From positions 11,207,724-11,271,723 of the forward strand of contig NC_084815.1 in assembly GCF_963583255.1 (NCBI RefSeq): a DNA stretch of 64,000 nt, given 5' to 3'. A program made the position numbers and the translations under genes. The DNA is from Pyrus communis. Its lineage: Eukaryota; Streptophyta; Magnoliopsida; Rosales; Rosaceae. Under the pieces are notes generated by a model. That model had not been told where the DNA came from and made no database searches. It was given only the letters and a program-made list of their open reading frames with translations. Of the stretch, positions 1-8,363 are shown piece by piece (the stretch's first letter is position 1; each line of letters begins with the position of its first letter).

Positions 1-246
1 ACTAAGTGCGAGGGACTATTGAACGGCCAACTCATCGGACCGTCCTGACAGCAGCCTACTATCTTTTGGAGTGAGGAGGTTCTTAGCTACTATTGTAGCT
101 GTTGTGGCGTCCTGCATCACGGAGTCTTCACCTGTAAGAAGACCGTTAGAAGATAAAAAAGAAGGGCGCCATACGTTACCTTGACGCGGCGCGCCCGTAT
201 CACTGCTAAGGCTCAATTCCAAGCTAAGGTTCGATGAGTTTGCCAT
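1..246 (-). pseudogene. Antisense ORF of N1, N-terminal part with premature stop
   Basis: Start codon is at 244-246 on the minus strand. The frame encodes the same N-terminus as the intact copies (MANSSNLSLELSLSS), including the LxLxL motif at residues 7-13. At codon 77 (16-18) GAG of the intact copies has become TAG, truncating the product before the leucine zipper. The rest of the frame runs off the left edge. Apart from this and a few other substitutions it is almost identical to the intact copy at 7677-8363. I call it a recent pseudogene of the antisense gene. Confidence 0.85.
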
Positions 247-640
247 TTTTCAAAAGTGTTCAAAGAGAAGGGATGGAGTTAAATTTCAAAGGGCCGGAGT
301 CGATTTTCAAGAATGGGAAATCTTCAAAGTGTGTTTGTTGTGGTGATCGATAGCTCAATAAAAAAGCCAAAGCGACGCGTCCACCGATTCAAAAAGCCGG
401 AATTTCCGGCGTAATTTAGGCAACGCTTTCTCGGCTTTTCAGAAGACGCGTTCAACTTTGTCAAAAGATTTCTTCTTTTCAGACAACACGTGGAGGCCAT
501 CACCGCAACTACACATCTTTAGCCGACAAGCGCAAAGTTCGGCGACACTTTCGCTGCTTTTCAGAAAACGCGTGCAGCTTTGTCAAAAGGAGCCGCATCC
601 GCACTACCACGTGTCGTTCAGAAAGCAAAGGGGCGCCTGC
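247..640 (-). promoter_or_regulatory. Promoter-like region upstream of the N1 antisense ORF
   Basis: Two CACGTG motifs (487-492, 608-613), three ACGCGT motifs (375-380, 446-451, 568-573) and two TTGAC cores on the minus strand (460-464, 582-586) lie within 270 bp. They sit in two diverged copies of a module of about 115 bp. These strings match plant G-box, CGCG-box (CAMTA-type) and W-box cores. The position where other copies have a TATA box (about 354-362) reads TTTATTGAG here, so the TATA looks damaged in N1 and N2. Regulatory function is inferred from motif density and position only. Confidence 0.5.
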
Positions 641-700
641 TCAGAAATCGAAGAGGCGTCATTCAGAAATCGAAGAGGCGCCACTATTTCAAAAAGCCGG
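640..700. repeat. Short tandem repeat of about 22-24 bp upstream of the promoter modules
   Basis: Units built on TTCAGAAATCGAAGAGGCG repeat about three times here. The corresponding place has about four units in N4 (17297-17390) and N5 (35695-35785) and about two in N6 (61640-61690), so copy number varies among family members. Confidence 0.6.
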
Positions 701-763
701 ATTTGCGGGATCAAAACGTTTGTCGACAAGGGTAAAAGAACAATACCACCACTTGATATTATC

Positions 764-772
764 TCTATATAT
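764..772 (+). promoter_or_regulatory. TATA-like box facing the sense direction
   Basis: CTCTATATATG is conserved at this spot in N1, N2 (about 8881), N4 (17211-17221, minus), N5 (35864-35872) and N6. With the antisense promoter at 247-640 it could form a divergent promoter. A sense ORF of 113 codons starts at 814, but its reading frame changes between family members, so coding is doubtful. Confidence 0.35.
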
Positions 773-1660
773 GTCGACCTTCGTCTTTTATGGCAAGGCA
801 AACCTGAAGAAAAATGCCCAACTCTCCCTCACCTCTGAGGGCGCACTCCCAGCAAAGCCTTTCGAAAGACTCAATTCTTTCTTCTTCCCCAAAGATGATA
901 CCAGATGCCTGGAGTACATATGACCCAGGAGGAAACAGCACAACAAATACATGTGCTGATTCATTCACCGCTTCTTCAAAAGCAAAGGTATCTCATATCA
1001 TAAAGGTCAAAAGCAAAAGTATCTCATATCATGCTCTTTCCCTGTCTTTTTCTTTGTCCTTGTTCTTACTCGCATGGCAAAGTAAAAGAAGCAATCAGCC
1101 GGCACTTGGAGTCAATCTTCCGATCTGGAGCCAACTGCCTGGAATCTATTCCTGATTGCTTACCTAGCGTTGCTCTCGAGTAGTCATCTTCAACGGTTGA
1201 TACACTTCCAGAGAAGGGACCACTTCTGCAAAGGGGAGCGAGTAAGGCAAGTGAAAATGATACATTGAAGCATGTGGAGACAAACTTAGGCTGTGTTATC
1301 CTCCAACCCTTTTCAATACGAATTGGAAAGATTGAACAAAGAAACAGACCAAAGGAGTAAGCTCAGACCTTCGGGGGAGACCAAAAGAATCCTGCTGCCC
1401 AGATCAAGAGTAGCACAAAGGAAAATCAATGATGGGCGGAAACCAGTTCAAGAGTAAGCCTGTGGAGTCACTATGATCAAAGCCTCAATGCAATTACCAA
1501 GGAGAAGAGGGAATTTACACTCCATAACCAAATTTGCGTCCCTAAAACTCTTCTCTTTGTTAATTACATTCTGCCATGTTTAGTATGTTTAGTTGCTTTT
1601 TGTGTGTTTACTTATGTTTTGTGTGAATCTATGCTTAAAACATTGAGGACAATGTTTGAT

Positions 1661-1676
1661 GTAAGTGTGGGGGGGG
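1661..1676 (+). other. Internal polypurine-tract-like motif 1
   Basis: TAAGTGTGGGGGGGG strongly resembles the true polypurine tract AAGTGTGGGGGCATT at the LTR edge. It recurs at the same relative place in N2 (9761-9777), N4 (16407-16420, minus), N5 (36761-36777), N6 (49257-49270, minus) and, as GGTTTGGGGGTGTGGG, in A1 (about 57860-57877). Confidence 0.6.
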
Positions 1677-2499
1677 TAACTAAGTATATTTAATGCAAAT
1701 TCGTGGGATTTTATCACCCATAACTTCAAATGTTGTTCCTTGCTGTTTTAAGGTGTTTTTAAGTTGTTTTGGAGTGTTTCAGTATGTTTTGTTTTTATAA
1801 CTCCGAAAATCACATAAAAATTTGAAAAACATGTTTTAAAAAGCCTAAAAAGAGTGTTTTGAGTCGTTTTTGTGTGTTTGTGTCTTAGGGTACCTTCCAA
1901 CACAATGATAAGGATTTGGTTTGTAATTGCATGACGGTTAAAAAGAGTTATAAACATAGAGAAAAGTTTGATTTACTCTTGGTATATGCTTGGATATGGT
2001 TATAATGTATGACTTCACATGCAATCATAAAAGAAAAATTCGTTTTTGTAACATGCTTGAAGGAAGGAACTCAAACAAACGCTACATCCCTGTGAGACTC
2101 GAGCCATTACTTTCTTTGGAGAGTTATTTTCTGTGATTCTTTGTTTTCTAAAGTTGTTGCATGATCTCATTATTTCTTGCTTGGTTGCTACTTAGAATGC
2201 AATTGTATCATGATAGAACTAAATGCTAGAACTTATATCCGTTTCATTCAAAGCATGACATTGAGTTGCATAACATATATCAAGATGAAGTTGTGTAGTT
2301 GCCACCATAGCCAAATAGCCTTACTTCCCATATTTCGTATATATTAGTTTTAACCTCGTTGAGCCTCGTTTAGCCTATTTTCTTTGCTAACCACATCACC
2401 CCTTACCTAGCCTAGAGTAGGACTTTCCTATACCCTTGTTCTTGAAGTATACTGAGCATGACTTAAATGAATTCATTTTGATTAATATGTTGCAGAAAA

Positions 2500-2516
2500 T
2501 AAGTGTGGGGGAAGGG
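2500..2516 (+). other. Internal polypurine-tract-like motif 2
   Basis: AAGTGTGGGGGAAGGG follows GCAGAAAAT. Equivalent tracts occur in N4 (about 15561-15576, minus), N5 (37590-37604) and N6 (48418-48432, minus). Confidence 0.5.
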
Positions 2517-3290
2517 ATTTTTGTGTGTATGTATGTGCCTAAGTCTTAAAGGAGGCACGGGAAAAAGAAAAAAAAAATGTGAGAAAAAGAAGAAGAAAAG
2601 AAAGAAAAAGAGTGAAAATAAGTGAGAATGGACTCACAAGTGTGATTGTTGAAGAAGTTGACTTCTGCGTTCTAAAGGGAATTCTAAGTGCCTAATTCAA
2701 TACTTTGCTCACTATTGCTTAAAGAACATTTGTTTTCCCTATCCTTTCTTTGTTAGCCAAACACCTTTAGCCCCGTTTCAACCCTTATGCTTCTATCTTG
2801 ATCGTTATGTGTTCAATAATGTGGAGTTTGGAATTGATATGAGCTTATGGAATCACTGGTTCTCGTTCTAAGTAGTAGCATTCCATTCATGAGATCATAT
2901 ATATACATGTTAATATTTCCAGAAAATGCTTTCCTTGTTATAACATATGTGAGTGTTCGTCTACATGTTTACATCAATCTTCTCACATATACCTAGTGTA
3001 GGGTGTGTAGTCAGAAAATCTGTGTGAAAAACGAGTGCATATCTTGTAAGGATTTGAGCAAATTCTCTAAGGCATGTTACTACATTCAAAACATAGTTTT
3101 AAATGCTTAATTGTGAAATAATATGTGGTGACTATGAGTAAGAATGTACTTAAGTGTGAAGATGACAAAAATCTATGGGACTAATGATTTTTAACTTGTC
3201 ATGTGCATTGGAAATCCGTGAGACGATTGTTGGAAGGTGTAGGTTGTGTTTTGTTCGTTTTGTCTAGTTTCGTGTTCTTTTGTTGTTTTG

Positions 3291-3330
3291 TTTTGCTCGA
3301 GGACTAGCAAAAGATAAGTGTGGGGGCATT
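3291..3330 (+). other. Hairpin plus polypurine tract at the 3' LTR edge of N1
   Basis: TTTTGCT and AGCAAAA (3291-3297, 3306-3312) form a 7-bp stem around CGAGGACT. The polypurine tract AAGTGTGGGGGCATT (3316-3330) abuts the TG of the LTR. The same hairpin-tract pair precedes the 3' LTR of N4, N5, N6 and A1. The tract primes plus-strand DNA synthesis in the family; a role for the hairpin is inferred from conservation. Confidence 0.8.
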
Positions 3331-3971
3331 TGATAGGAGCATATTCATGCGACTTAAATGGCTTGTTCTCGTGCATTTACGTTATGTTTCTTTAGTTATT
3401 TTAGTCCTTTATGCTTCTTTTGTGTGTTTTCAGGTTCTAAGGGCAAAGTATGCAAAAGGATGCCTTTTGGAGCCTTTTGGAGCAAATTAGAGATTGGAAT
3501 GGATATCATATGCTTGGAGCCAAGAGGATGGACGAAATTGAAGGATTCCTCCTCCATTGCAGCCACATGCACATTCAATCATTCACACCAAAACCTTGCA
3601 CATGCTTTCCCATTTCATTATTCATTCACCTTGCAGCCACTCCACATGCATTTCTAGCTTTTCCTTTGCATTCCCCCTTTAATCACCACATGCATCCACT
3701 CACCAAGAAATCATTCATTCCACATGCACCCAAAACACCACCAGAAATCATCATTGCCATTGTTCCTCCATCATTGCACCACAATGCAGCCACATGCACT
3801 TGTTCCTCTAACATTTCAGCCACTTGCACTCCCATTCTCTCCCAAAACCGTGCACATGCCTTCTCCTTGCATTTCCAGCCATTCCACATGCTATTTCAGC
3901 CACATGCACTCATAATCATTCAACCAACATGTGCACATGCAACCTAGCTGTCATGTTCCCCCCATTTCACC

Positions 3972-3979
3972 TATAAATA
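3972..3979 (+). promoter_or_regulatory. TATA box of the N1 LTR
   Basis: CCTATAAATACTC is at the expected U3 position. Counterparts are at 13967-13974 and 21016-21023 (minus, N4), 31994-32001 and 39167-39174 (N5), 46672-46679 (minus, N6) and 63395-63402 (minus, N7). Confidence 0.7.
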
Positions 3980-5169
3980 CTCATTCATACACTCTTCCAC
4001 AAAGACTCATCCATTCACCACAGAAATAAGGCCTTTGTGCCAGAAATTCATCCATTCCAAACACTCTTCCATAGACTCTTCCATATTCCAGAAATTCGTC
4101 AAAACCTCTCCACACCCTTGCAGCAGCCACCAAAACACTTTTCTCCTCCATTGCAGCCACTCCAACCACTCCCCAAACCATTCACACCATCAAACTATCC
4201 TTAGACCTTGTGCTACAACGAAGAGGAAGATAAGAGGGCCTAAACGTTCATACAATTCAAGTTTGAGTTGTTGGAATGTTTAGGTGTTTCTTTGATTTCA
4301 ATGTTTAATTTCAATACTCTTTGTTTTGTACGAATGAGGAATGGAAGAGAAGAGGGCCTAAACGTTCATACAATTCAAGTTTGAGTTGTTGGAATGTTTA
4401 GGCGTTTCTTTGATTCCAATGTTTAAATTCAGCTAAACCCCCCCTTTGCTAGGGGGGGATTCGAAATAAATGTTTATGCTTGCATTTTGATTTGATTACT
4501 TCTAATTGCGTTTCATAAGTTGTGGATTCAATTTGTTTAACTATTTGATTGATAACTTATTTATGTATGTTTATTGAGAGTGCACACTTAATTTTCATGC
4601 ATGAATTTGACGCTAGAATATAAGTGAGTTTCACCTAATAGTTACAAACTTATATTCACAAGTAGTGGAGGTTGCTTATAAACAATCGCGTTAAACGAAT
4701 TCTTGGCATAAGTTTCATGCAATCATAGTAACGAATGCCCCGTCAACACTTATAATTTTCATAGAACGTAATGATTCTTGCTTGTATCTCTATTATGCAA
4801 TCATGTAGGGGACTTGTGGGGAATGTTTTGGGTTGTCGTATGCAATCATCCAATTCAATAACGTTAGGAAGATTTGAAGGTTAATTAGTGCATCACGGTT
4901 AACTTGGGGTGTTGAGAATTAATGATTTATTGAAATGCAATTGGAAATCGTTTTATTATGCAAGTATAACATGTATGGAGATGAACCCCTTAGCTAGCCT
5001 TCATTCCATTCATTCTATCACATTCACATTTACATTTTGCTTTAATTTACAATCTGTACATTTTAGTTTAATTTCGTATAAACCTAAATCCCCCTTTACT
5101 TTAATGTCAAATTAGTTAGAAATACATTTAGTTTGTGTTTATAAGTGTTTTGTTTCATTTTGTTTCCCA

Positions 5170-5530
5170 AATTCGTCCAAAGTACTCAAGGTGCTCAAAA
5201 CTGCCCAGAAAGTGTTTTTAAGGCAGTTTCGAGTGCTTTGGGTACTGTTTGAGTCTTTTGGTTTGTTTTAGTGTTTTAAAGTTTAGTTTTACATTCTTTG
5301 AGTCTAGTTTAGTGTTTTATATTACGTTTTTACGTTTGTGATTCAATTTGTTACATAAATTCGTCCAAAGTACTCAAAGTGCTCAAAACTGCCCAGAAAG
5401 TGATTTTAAGGCAGTTTTGAGTGTTTTGGGTAATGTTTGAGTCTTTTGGTTTGTTTTAGTGTTTTAAAGTTTAGTTTTGCATTCCTTGAGTCTAGTATAG
5501 TGTTTCATATTGTTATTTTACGTTTTTGAG
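5170..5530 (+). repeat. Two tandem units with GGCAGTTTT hairpins in the N1 LTR
   Basis: Arms CTCAAAACTGCC and GGCAGTTTTGAG pair at 5194-5205/5222-5233 (one mismatch) and 5382-5393/5410-5421 (perfect). The loop is about 16 nt and begins CAGAAAGTG. The surrounding unit repeats with small changes. These lie shortly upstream of the LTR end, so they are expected in the 5' leader of the genomic RNA. Confidence 0.75.
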
Positions 5531-5653
5531 TCAAATCCAAGTGGTTAACAATCCCTCCTAATCCCCGGTCCAGAACGATCCCTACTTATACTTATACTAC
5601 AATTGACAAAAAGAGGGTTTAATTTGTGTGCGTATAAATCACGCATCAAATTT

Positions 5654-5691
5654 TGGCGCCGTTGCCGGGGATTAGAAAATTTGCTAATCCC
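5654..5691 (+). other. Primer binding site (tRNA-Asp type) and overlapping hairpin
   Basis: TGGCGCCGTTGCCGGGGA (5654-5671) begins 6 nt after the LTR and matches the primer site used by Athila elements, complementary to tRNA-Asp. Its last four bases enter a hairpin, GGGATTAG/CTAATCCC (5668-5691). Confidence 0.9.
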
Positions 5692-5770
5692 TTGGATTGT
5701 TTTATTTTCGTTTGTTTTTATTTTTCCAGATTCTTAATTTTGTTTTGTTTCTTGTTTTAGGTACTAGTTC

Positions 5771-5815
5771 ATGCCTCGGAGTTCTCATCCGATTCGTGAA
5801 CATATCCTGGAATGA
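5771..5815 (+). pseudogene. gag: Remnant of the gag start (14 codons)
   Basis: ATG followed by codons reading MPRSSHPIREHILE and a stop. This matches the gag N-terminus of K1 (44138: MTCSSHPVRQNILE). Directly after it comes GCGCTACTTGGGAGGCAACC, a box that in A1 lies just after the end of pol (57729-57750). The element therefore looks like an Athila in which almost everything between gag codon 14 and the pol end was deleted. A T-rich tract ending TTTTAG (about 5745-5760) precedes the ATG. Confidence 0.75.
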
Positions 5816-5921
5816 TTGGGTTCTTCGTCCGGCTGCAAGACGTAAAAGAAAGCGCTACTTGGGAGGCAACCCAATGCACTGAATAAAAACAAAGCATGTT
5901 CATTCAAAGCGCTACATGGAT
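5816..5921 (+). other. Short internal remnant between gag start and the second LTR segment
   Basis: Holds the post-pol box at about 5852-5873 and a short AT-rich tail, then switches at 5921/5922 into LTR sequence homologous to 4229 onward. The switch marks a duplication or recombination joint. Confidence 0.6.
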
Positions 5922-7376
5922 GATAAGAGGGCCTAAACGTTCATACAATTCAAGTTTGAGTTGTTGGAATGTTTAGGTGTTTCTTTGATTCTCTTTGTTT
6001 TGTACCATGAGGAACTAAACTCCCCCTTGGTTGGGGGGTGATTCGAATATATGTTTATGCTTGCATTTTGATTTGATTACTTCTAATTGCGTTTCATAAG
6101 TTGTGATTCAATTTGTTTAACCGTTTTATTGATAACTTATTTATGTATGTTTATTGAGAGTGCATGCTTAATTTTCATGCATGAATATGACGCTAGAATA
6201 TAAGTGAGTTTCACCTAATAGTTACGAACTTATATTCATAAGTAGTAGAGGTTGCTTATAAACAATCGCGTTAAACGAATTCTTGGCAAGAGTTTCATGC
6301 ATTCATAGTAACGAATGCCTCGTCAACACTTATAATTTTCATAGAGCGTAATGATTCTTGCTTGTACCTCTTCTATGCATTCATGTTGAGGACTTGTGGG
6401 GAATGTTTTGAATTGTCGCATGCATCATCCAATTCAATAACGTTAGGAAGATTTGAAGGTTAATTAGTGCATCACGGTTAACTTGGGGTGTTGAGAATTC
6501 ATGGTTTATTGAAATGCAATTGGAAATCATTTTATTATGCAAGTATAACATGTATGGAGATGAACCCCTTGGCTAGCATCCATCCATTCATTCCATTTCA
6601 TCACATTCATATATACTATCTGTCTTAATTCGAATCTGTACATTTTATTTAATTTCGTATAAAACTCAATCCCCCTTTACTTTATTGTCCAATTTAGTAG
6701 AAAGTGTTTTAGTTTATGTTTATAAGTGTTTTGATTCATTTTGTTACATAATTTCGTCCAAATTCACCAAAGTGCTCAAAACTGCCCAGAAAGTGATTTT
6801 AAGGCAGTTTTGAGTGTTTTGGGTGATGTTTGAGTCTTTTGGTTTGTTTTAATGTTTTAAGTGTTTAGTTTTACATTCTTTGAGTTAGTTTAGTGTTTTA
6901 TATTGTGTTTTTACGTTCTTGAGTCAAGTTATTACTTAATTTCGTCCAAATTTGTGGTTTTGCTCAAATCTGCCCAGAAAGTGGTTTTTAGGCAGATTTG
7001 AGTGTGTTTGTGTTGTTTTGAGTCTTTTGGTTTGTTTTAGTGTTTTAAAGTTTAGTTTTGCATTCTTTGAGTCTAGTATAGTGTTTTATATTGTTATTTT
7101 ACGTTTGAATCAAGCCATAATCTTAAATTCGTCCAACATTGGGTTTAAGGTCAGAAACTGCCTAGTTAGTGTTTTTAGGCAGTTTTGAGTCTTTTGAACT
7201 TGTTTTGAGTCCTTTGAGTCTTTGTGAACGTTTTTAACTTTGTTTTTATGTTTTTGAGTCAAATCCAAGTGATTAACAATCCCTCCTAATCCCCGGTCCA
7301 GAACGATCCCTACTTATACTTATACTACAATTGTCAAAAAGAGGGTTTAATTTGTGTGCGTATAAATCTCGCATCA
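5922..7376 (+). repeat. Partial LTR of N2 with three hairpin units
   Basis: Corresponds to N1 LTR from 4229 onward. It has one copy of the 46-nt hairpin, a C-run/G-run hairpin (6021-6038) and three tandem hairpin units instead of two. Arms are at 6775-6786/6803-6814 (CTCAAAACTGCC type), 6963-6974/6991-7002 (CTCAAATCTGCC paired with GGCAGATTTGAG, both arms changed) and about 7152-7162/7178-7189. It ends GCATCA at 7376. Confidence 0.85.
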
Positions 7377-7382
7377 AATTTT

Positions 7383-7420
7383 TGGCGCCGTTGCCGGGGA
7401 TTAGAAAATTTGCTAATCCC
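7383..7420 (+). other. Primer binding site and hairpin of N2
   Basis: TGGCGCCGTTGCCGGGGA at 7383-7400, with the GGGATTAG/CTAATCCC stem at 7397-7420. Confidence 0.9.
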
Positions 7421-7496
7421 TTGGATTGTTTTATTTTTGTTTGTTTTTATTCCAGATTCTTAATCTTGTTTTGTTTCTTGTTTTAGGTACTAGTTT

Positions 7497-7541
7497 ATGA
7501 CTCGGAGTTCTCATCCGATTCGTGAACATATCCTGGAGTGA
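7497..7541 (+). pseudogene. gag: Remnant of the gag start in N2 (14 codons)
   Basis: Reads MTRSSHPIREHILE then stop, preceded by TTTCTTGTTTTAG. The post-pol box GCGCTACTTGGGAGGCAACC follows, then a run of about 24 A (7608-7631). Confidence 0.75.
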
Positions 7542-7676
7542 TTGGGTTCTTCGTCCGGCTGCAAGACGTAAAAGAAAGCGCTACTTGGGAGGCAACCCAA
7601 TGAACTGAAAAAAAAAAAAAAAAAAAAAAAATTTCATTTATTAAATAAAATACTAAACATGGAGAAAGGTGGTGCT

Positions 7677-8363
7677 TCACAAAGGTTGTTTACGTGAAGC
7701 CCCACTACGAGGCGTCGAAGCAGAAGGCTTTGAAGCAGAAGGCATTGGAGCGGAAGGCATTGAAGCGGAAGGCATTGGAGTGGAAGGCATCGGAACGGGA
7801 GGCATCGGAGCTAGAGCATTCCAGGCCTCAATACTTGGCCAAGCGCTGGATGAGCCAGGAAAAAAGTGCCTCTGGAGGAAAGACGAAAACCTTTGACGGT
7901 CACTGTGAATTCGACCTTCAGACTCTTGCAGCTCATCAAGCTTCCTCTTCATGCCCGTCGAATAGTTGTTGGCAAGCACGTGCAAACTTCTATTCTCGTA
8001 CTTAAGCTGCTGGATCTCTTGCTTAAGACTTTCCACCTCTGCCATCAATGATTCCACCTGACGGGAGCGGGCAAGCAGGCGTTGGCCCATGTTGGACACA
8101 GAACTCGCACACTGAACACTAAGTGCGAGGGACTCTTGAACGGCCAACTCATCGGACCGTCCTGACAGCAGCCTACTATCTTTTGGAGTGAGGAGGTTCT
8201 TAGCTACTATTGTAGCTGTTGTGGCGTCCTGCATCACGGAGTCTTCACCTGTAAGAAGACCGTTAGAAGATAAAACAGAAGGGCGCCATACGTTACCTTG
8301 ACGCGGCGCGCCCGTATCACTGCTAAGGCTCAATTCCAAGCTAAGGTTCGATGAGTTTGCCAT
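7677..8363 (-). CDS. Antisense ORF protein: EAR-like motif plus leucine zipper (228 aa)
   Basis: ATG at 8361-8363, stop at 7677. The gene runs opposite to the element. Residues 7-13 read LSLELSL, an LxLxL pattern that in plant repressors recruits TOPLESS-type corepressors. Residues 103-134 form a leucine zipper with L106, L113, L120 and L127 spaced by seven and V103, V110, I117, N124 at the partner positions. Helix-prone charged sequence continues to about 165. The tail carries six pentapeptide units of the MPSAS type. No basic DNA-binding region precedes the zipper. I do not recognise the family; a nuclear dimerising repressor-like role is inference. Coding is supported by the open frame in four of five copies. 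Confidence 0.75.
   Translation of the reverse strand: MANSSNLSLELSLSSDTGAPRQGNVWRPSVLSSNGLLTGEDSVMQDATTATIVAKNLLTPKDSRLLSGRSDELAVQESLALSVQCASSVSNMGQRLLARSRQVESLMAEVESLKQEIQQLKYENRSLHVLANNYSTGMKRKLDELQESEGRIHSDRQRFSSFLQRHFFPGSSSAWPSIEAWNALAPMPPVPMPSTPMPSASMPSAPMPSASKPSASTPRSGASRKQPL

Larger units (their letters stand above)
780..3290 (+). other. Noncoding 3' internal region of N1
   Basis: AT-rich sequence without a convincing gene. It contains GAGGACAATGTTTGAT (about 1646-1660) followed by a first G-rich tract, then a second G-rich tract at 2500-2516 and purine-rich simple sequence (about 2555-2625). The order and motifs resemble the region between pol and the 3' LTR of A1 (57695-59415), so I read it as the Athila post-pol region, retained without an env-like ORF. 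Confidence 0.6.
1..5648 (+). mobile_element. N1: non-autonomous Athila-derived LTR element, 3' part (internal region plus LTR)
   Basis: The window opens inside this element. Reading left to right it shows the 5' end of an antisense ORF (1-246), its promoter-like upstream region (247-640), a long AT-rich noncoding stretch, a polypurine tract (3316-3330) and an LTR of 2318 bp (3331-5648). The LTR begins TGATAGGAGC and ends GCATCA. No reverse transcriptase, integrase or complete gag is present, so the element must depend on enzymes supplied in trans. The LTR is followed directly by another primer binding site (5654), so the LTR also acts as the left LTR of a second unit. This arrangement is expected from unequal recombination between tandem copies. 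Confidence 0.85.
3331..5648 (+). repeat. LTR of N1 (2318 bp), RY-rich U3 type
   Basis: Bounded by TGATAGGAGC and GCATCA. The left part (about 3560-3945) is crowded with ACATGC/CATGCA motifs, a TATAAATA box lies at 3972-3979, and a 46-nt imperfect hairpin (CCTAAAC...GTTTAGG) occurs twice (4239-4284, 4357-4402). A C-run/G-run hairpin lies at 4438-4458. Near the 3' end two tandem units of about 180 bp (5170-5345, 5346-5525) each hold a CTCAAAACTGCC hairpin. Primer binding site and polypurine tract flank the LTR on opposite sides, so it serves two units. Confidence 0.9.

Noticed and set aside
814..1155. Sense ORF of 113 codons (and equivalents at 8931, 16903-17583 region, 36180 region) as a gene
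   Set aside because: The N-terminus is shared but the frame diverges between copies through indels, in contrast to the antisense ORF. The hydrophobic tail is from T-rich sequence. The TATA-ATG spacing leaves almost no leader.
7608..7631. Poly(A) run as the tail of a captured cDNA for the antisense gene
   Set aside because: The run is poly(A) on the element sense strand, which is poly(T) in the antisense gene direction. A captured mRNA tail would have the opposite polarity.
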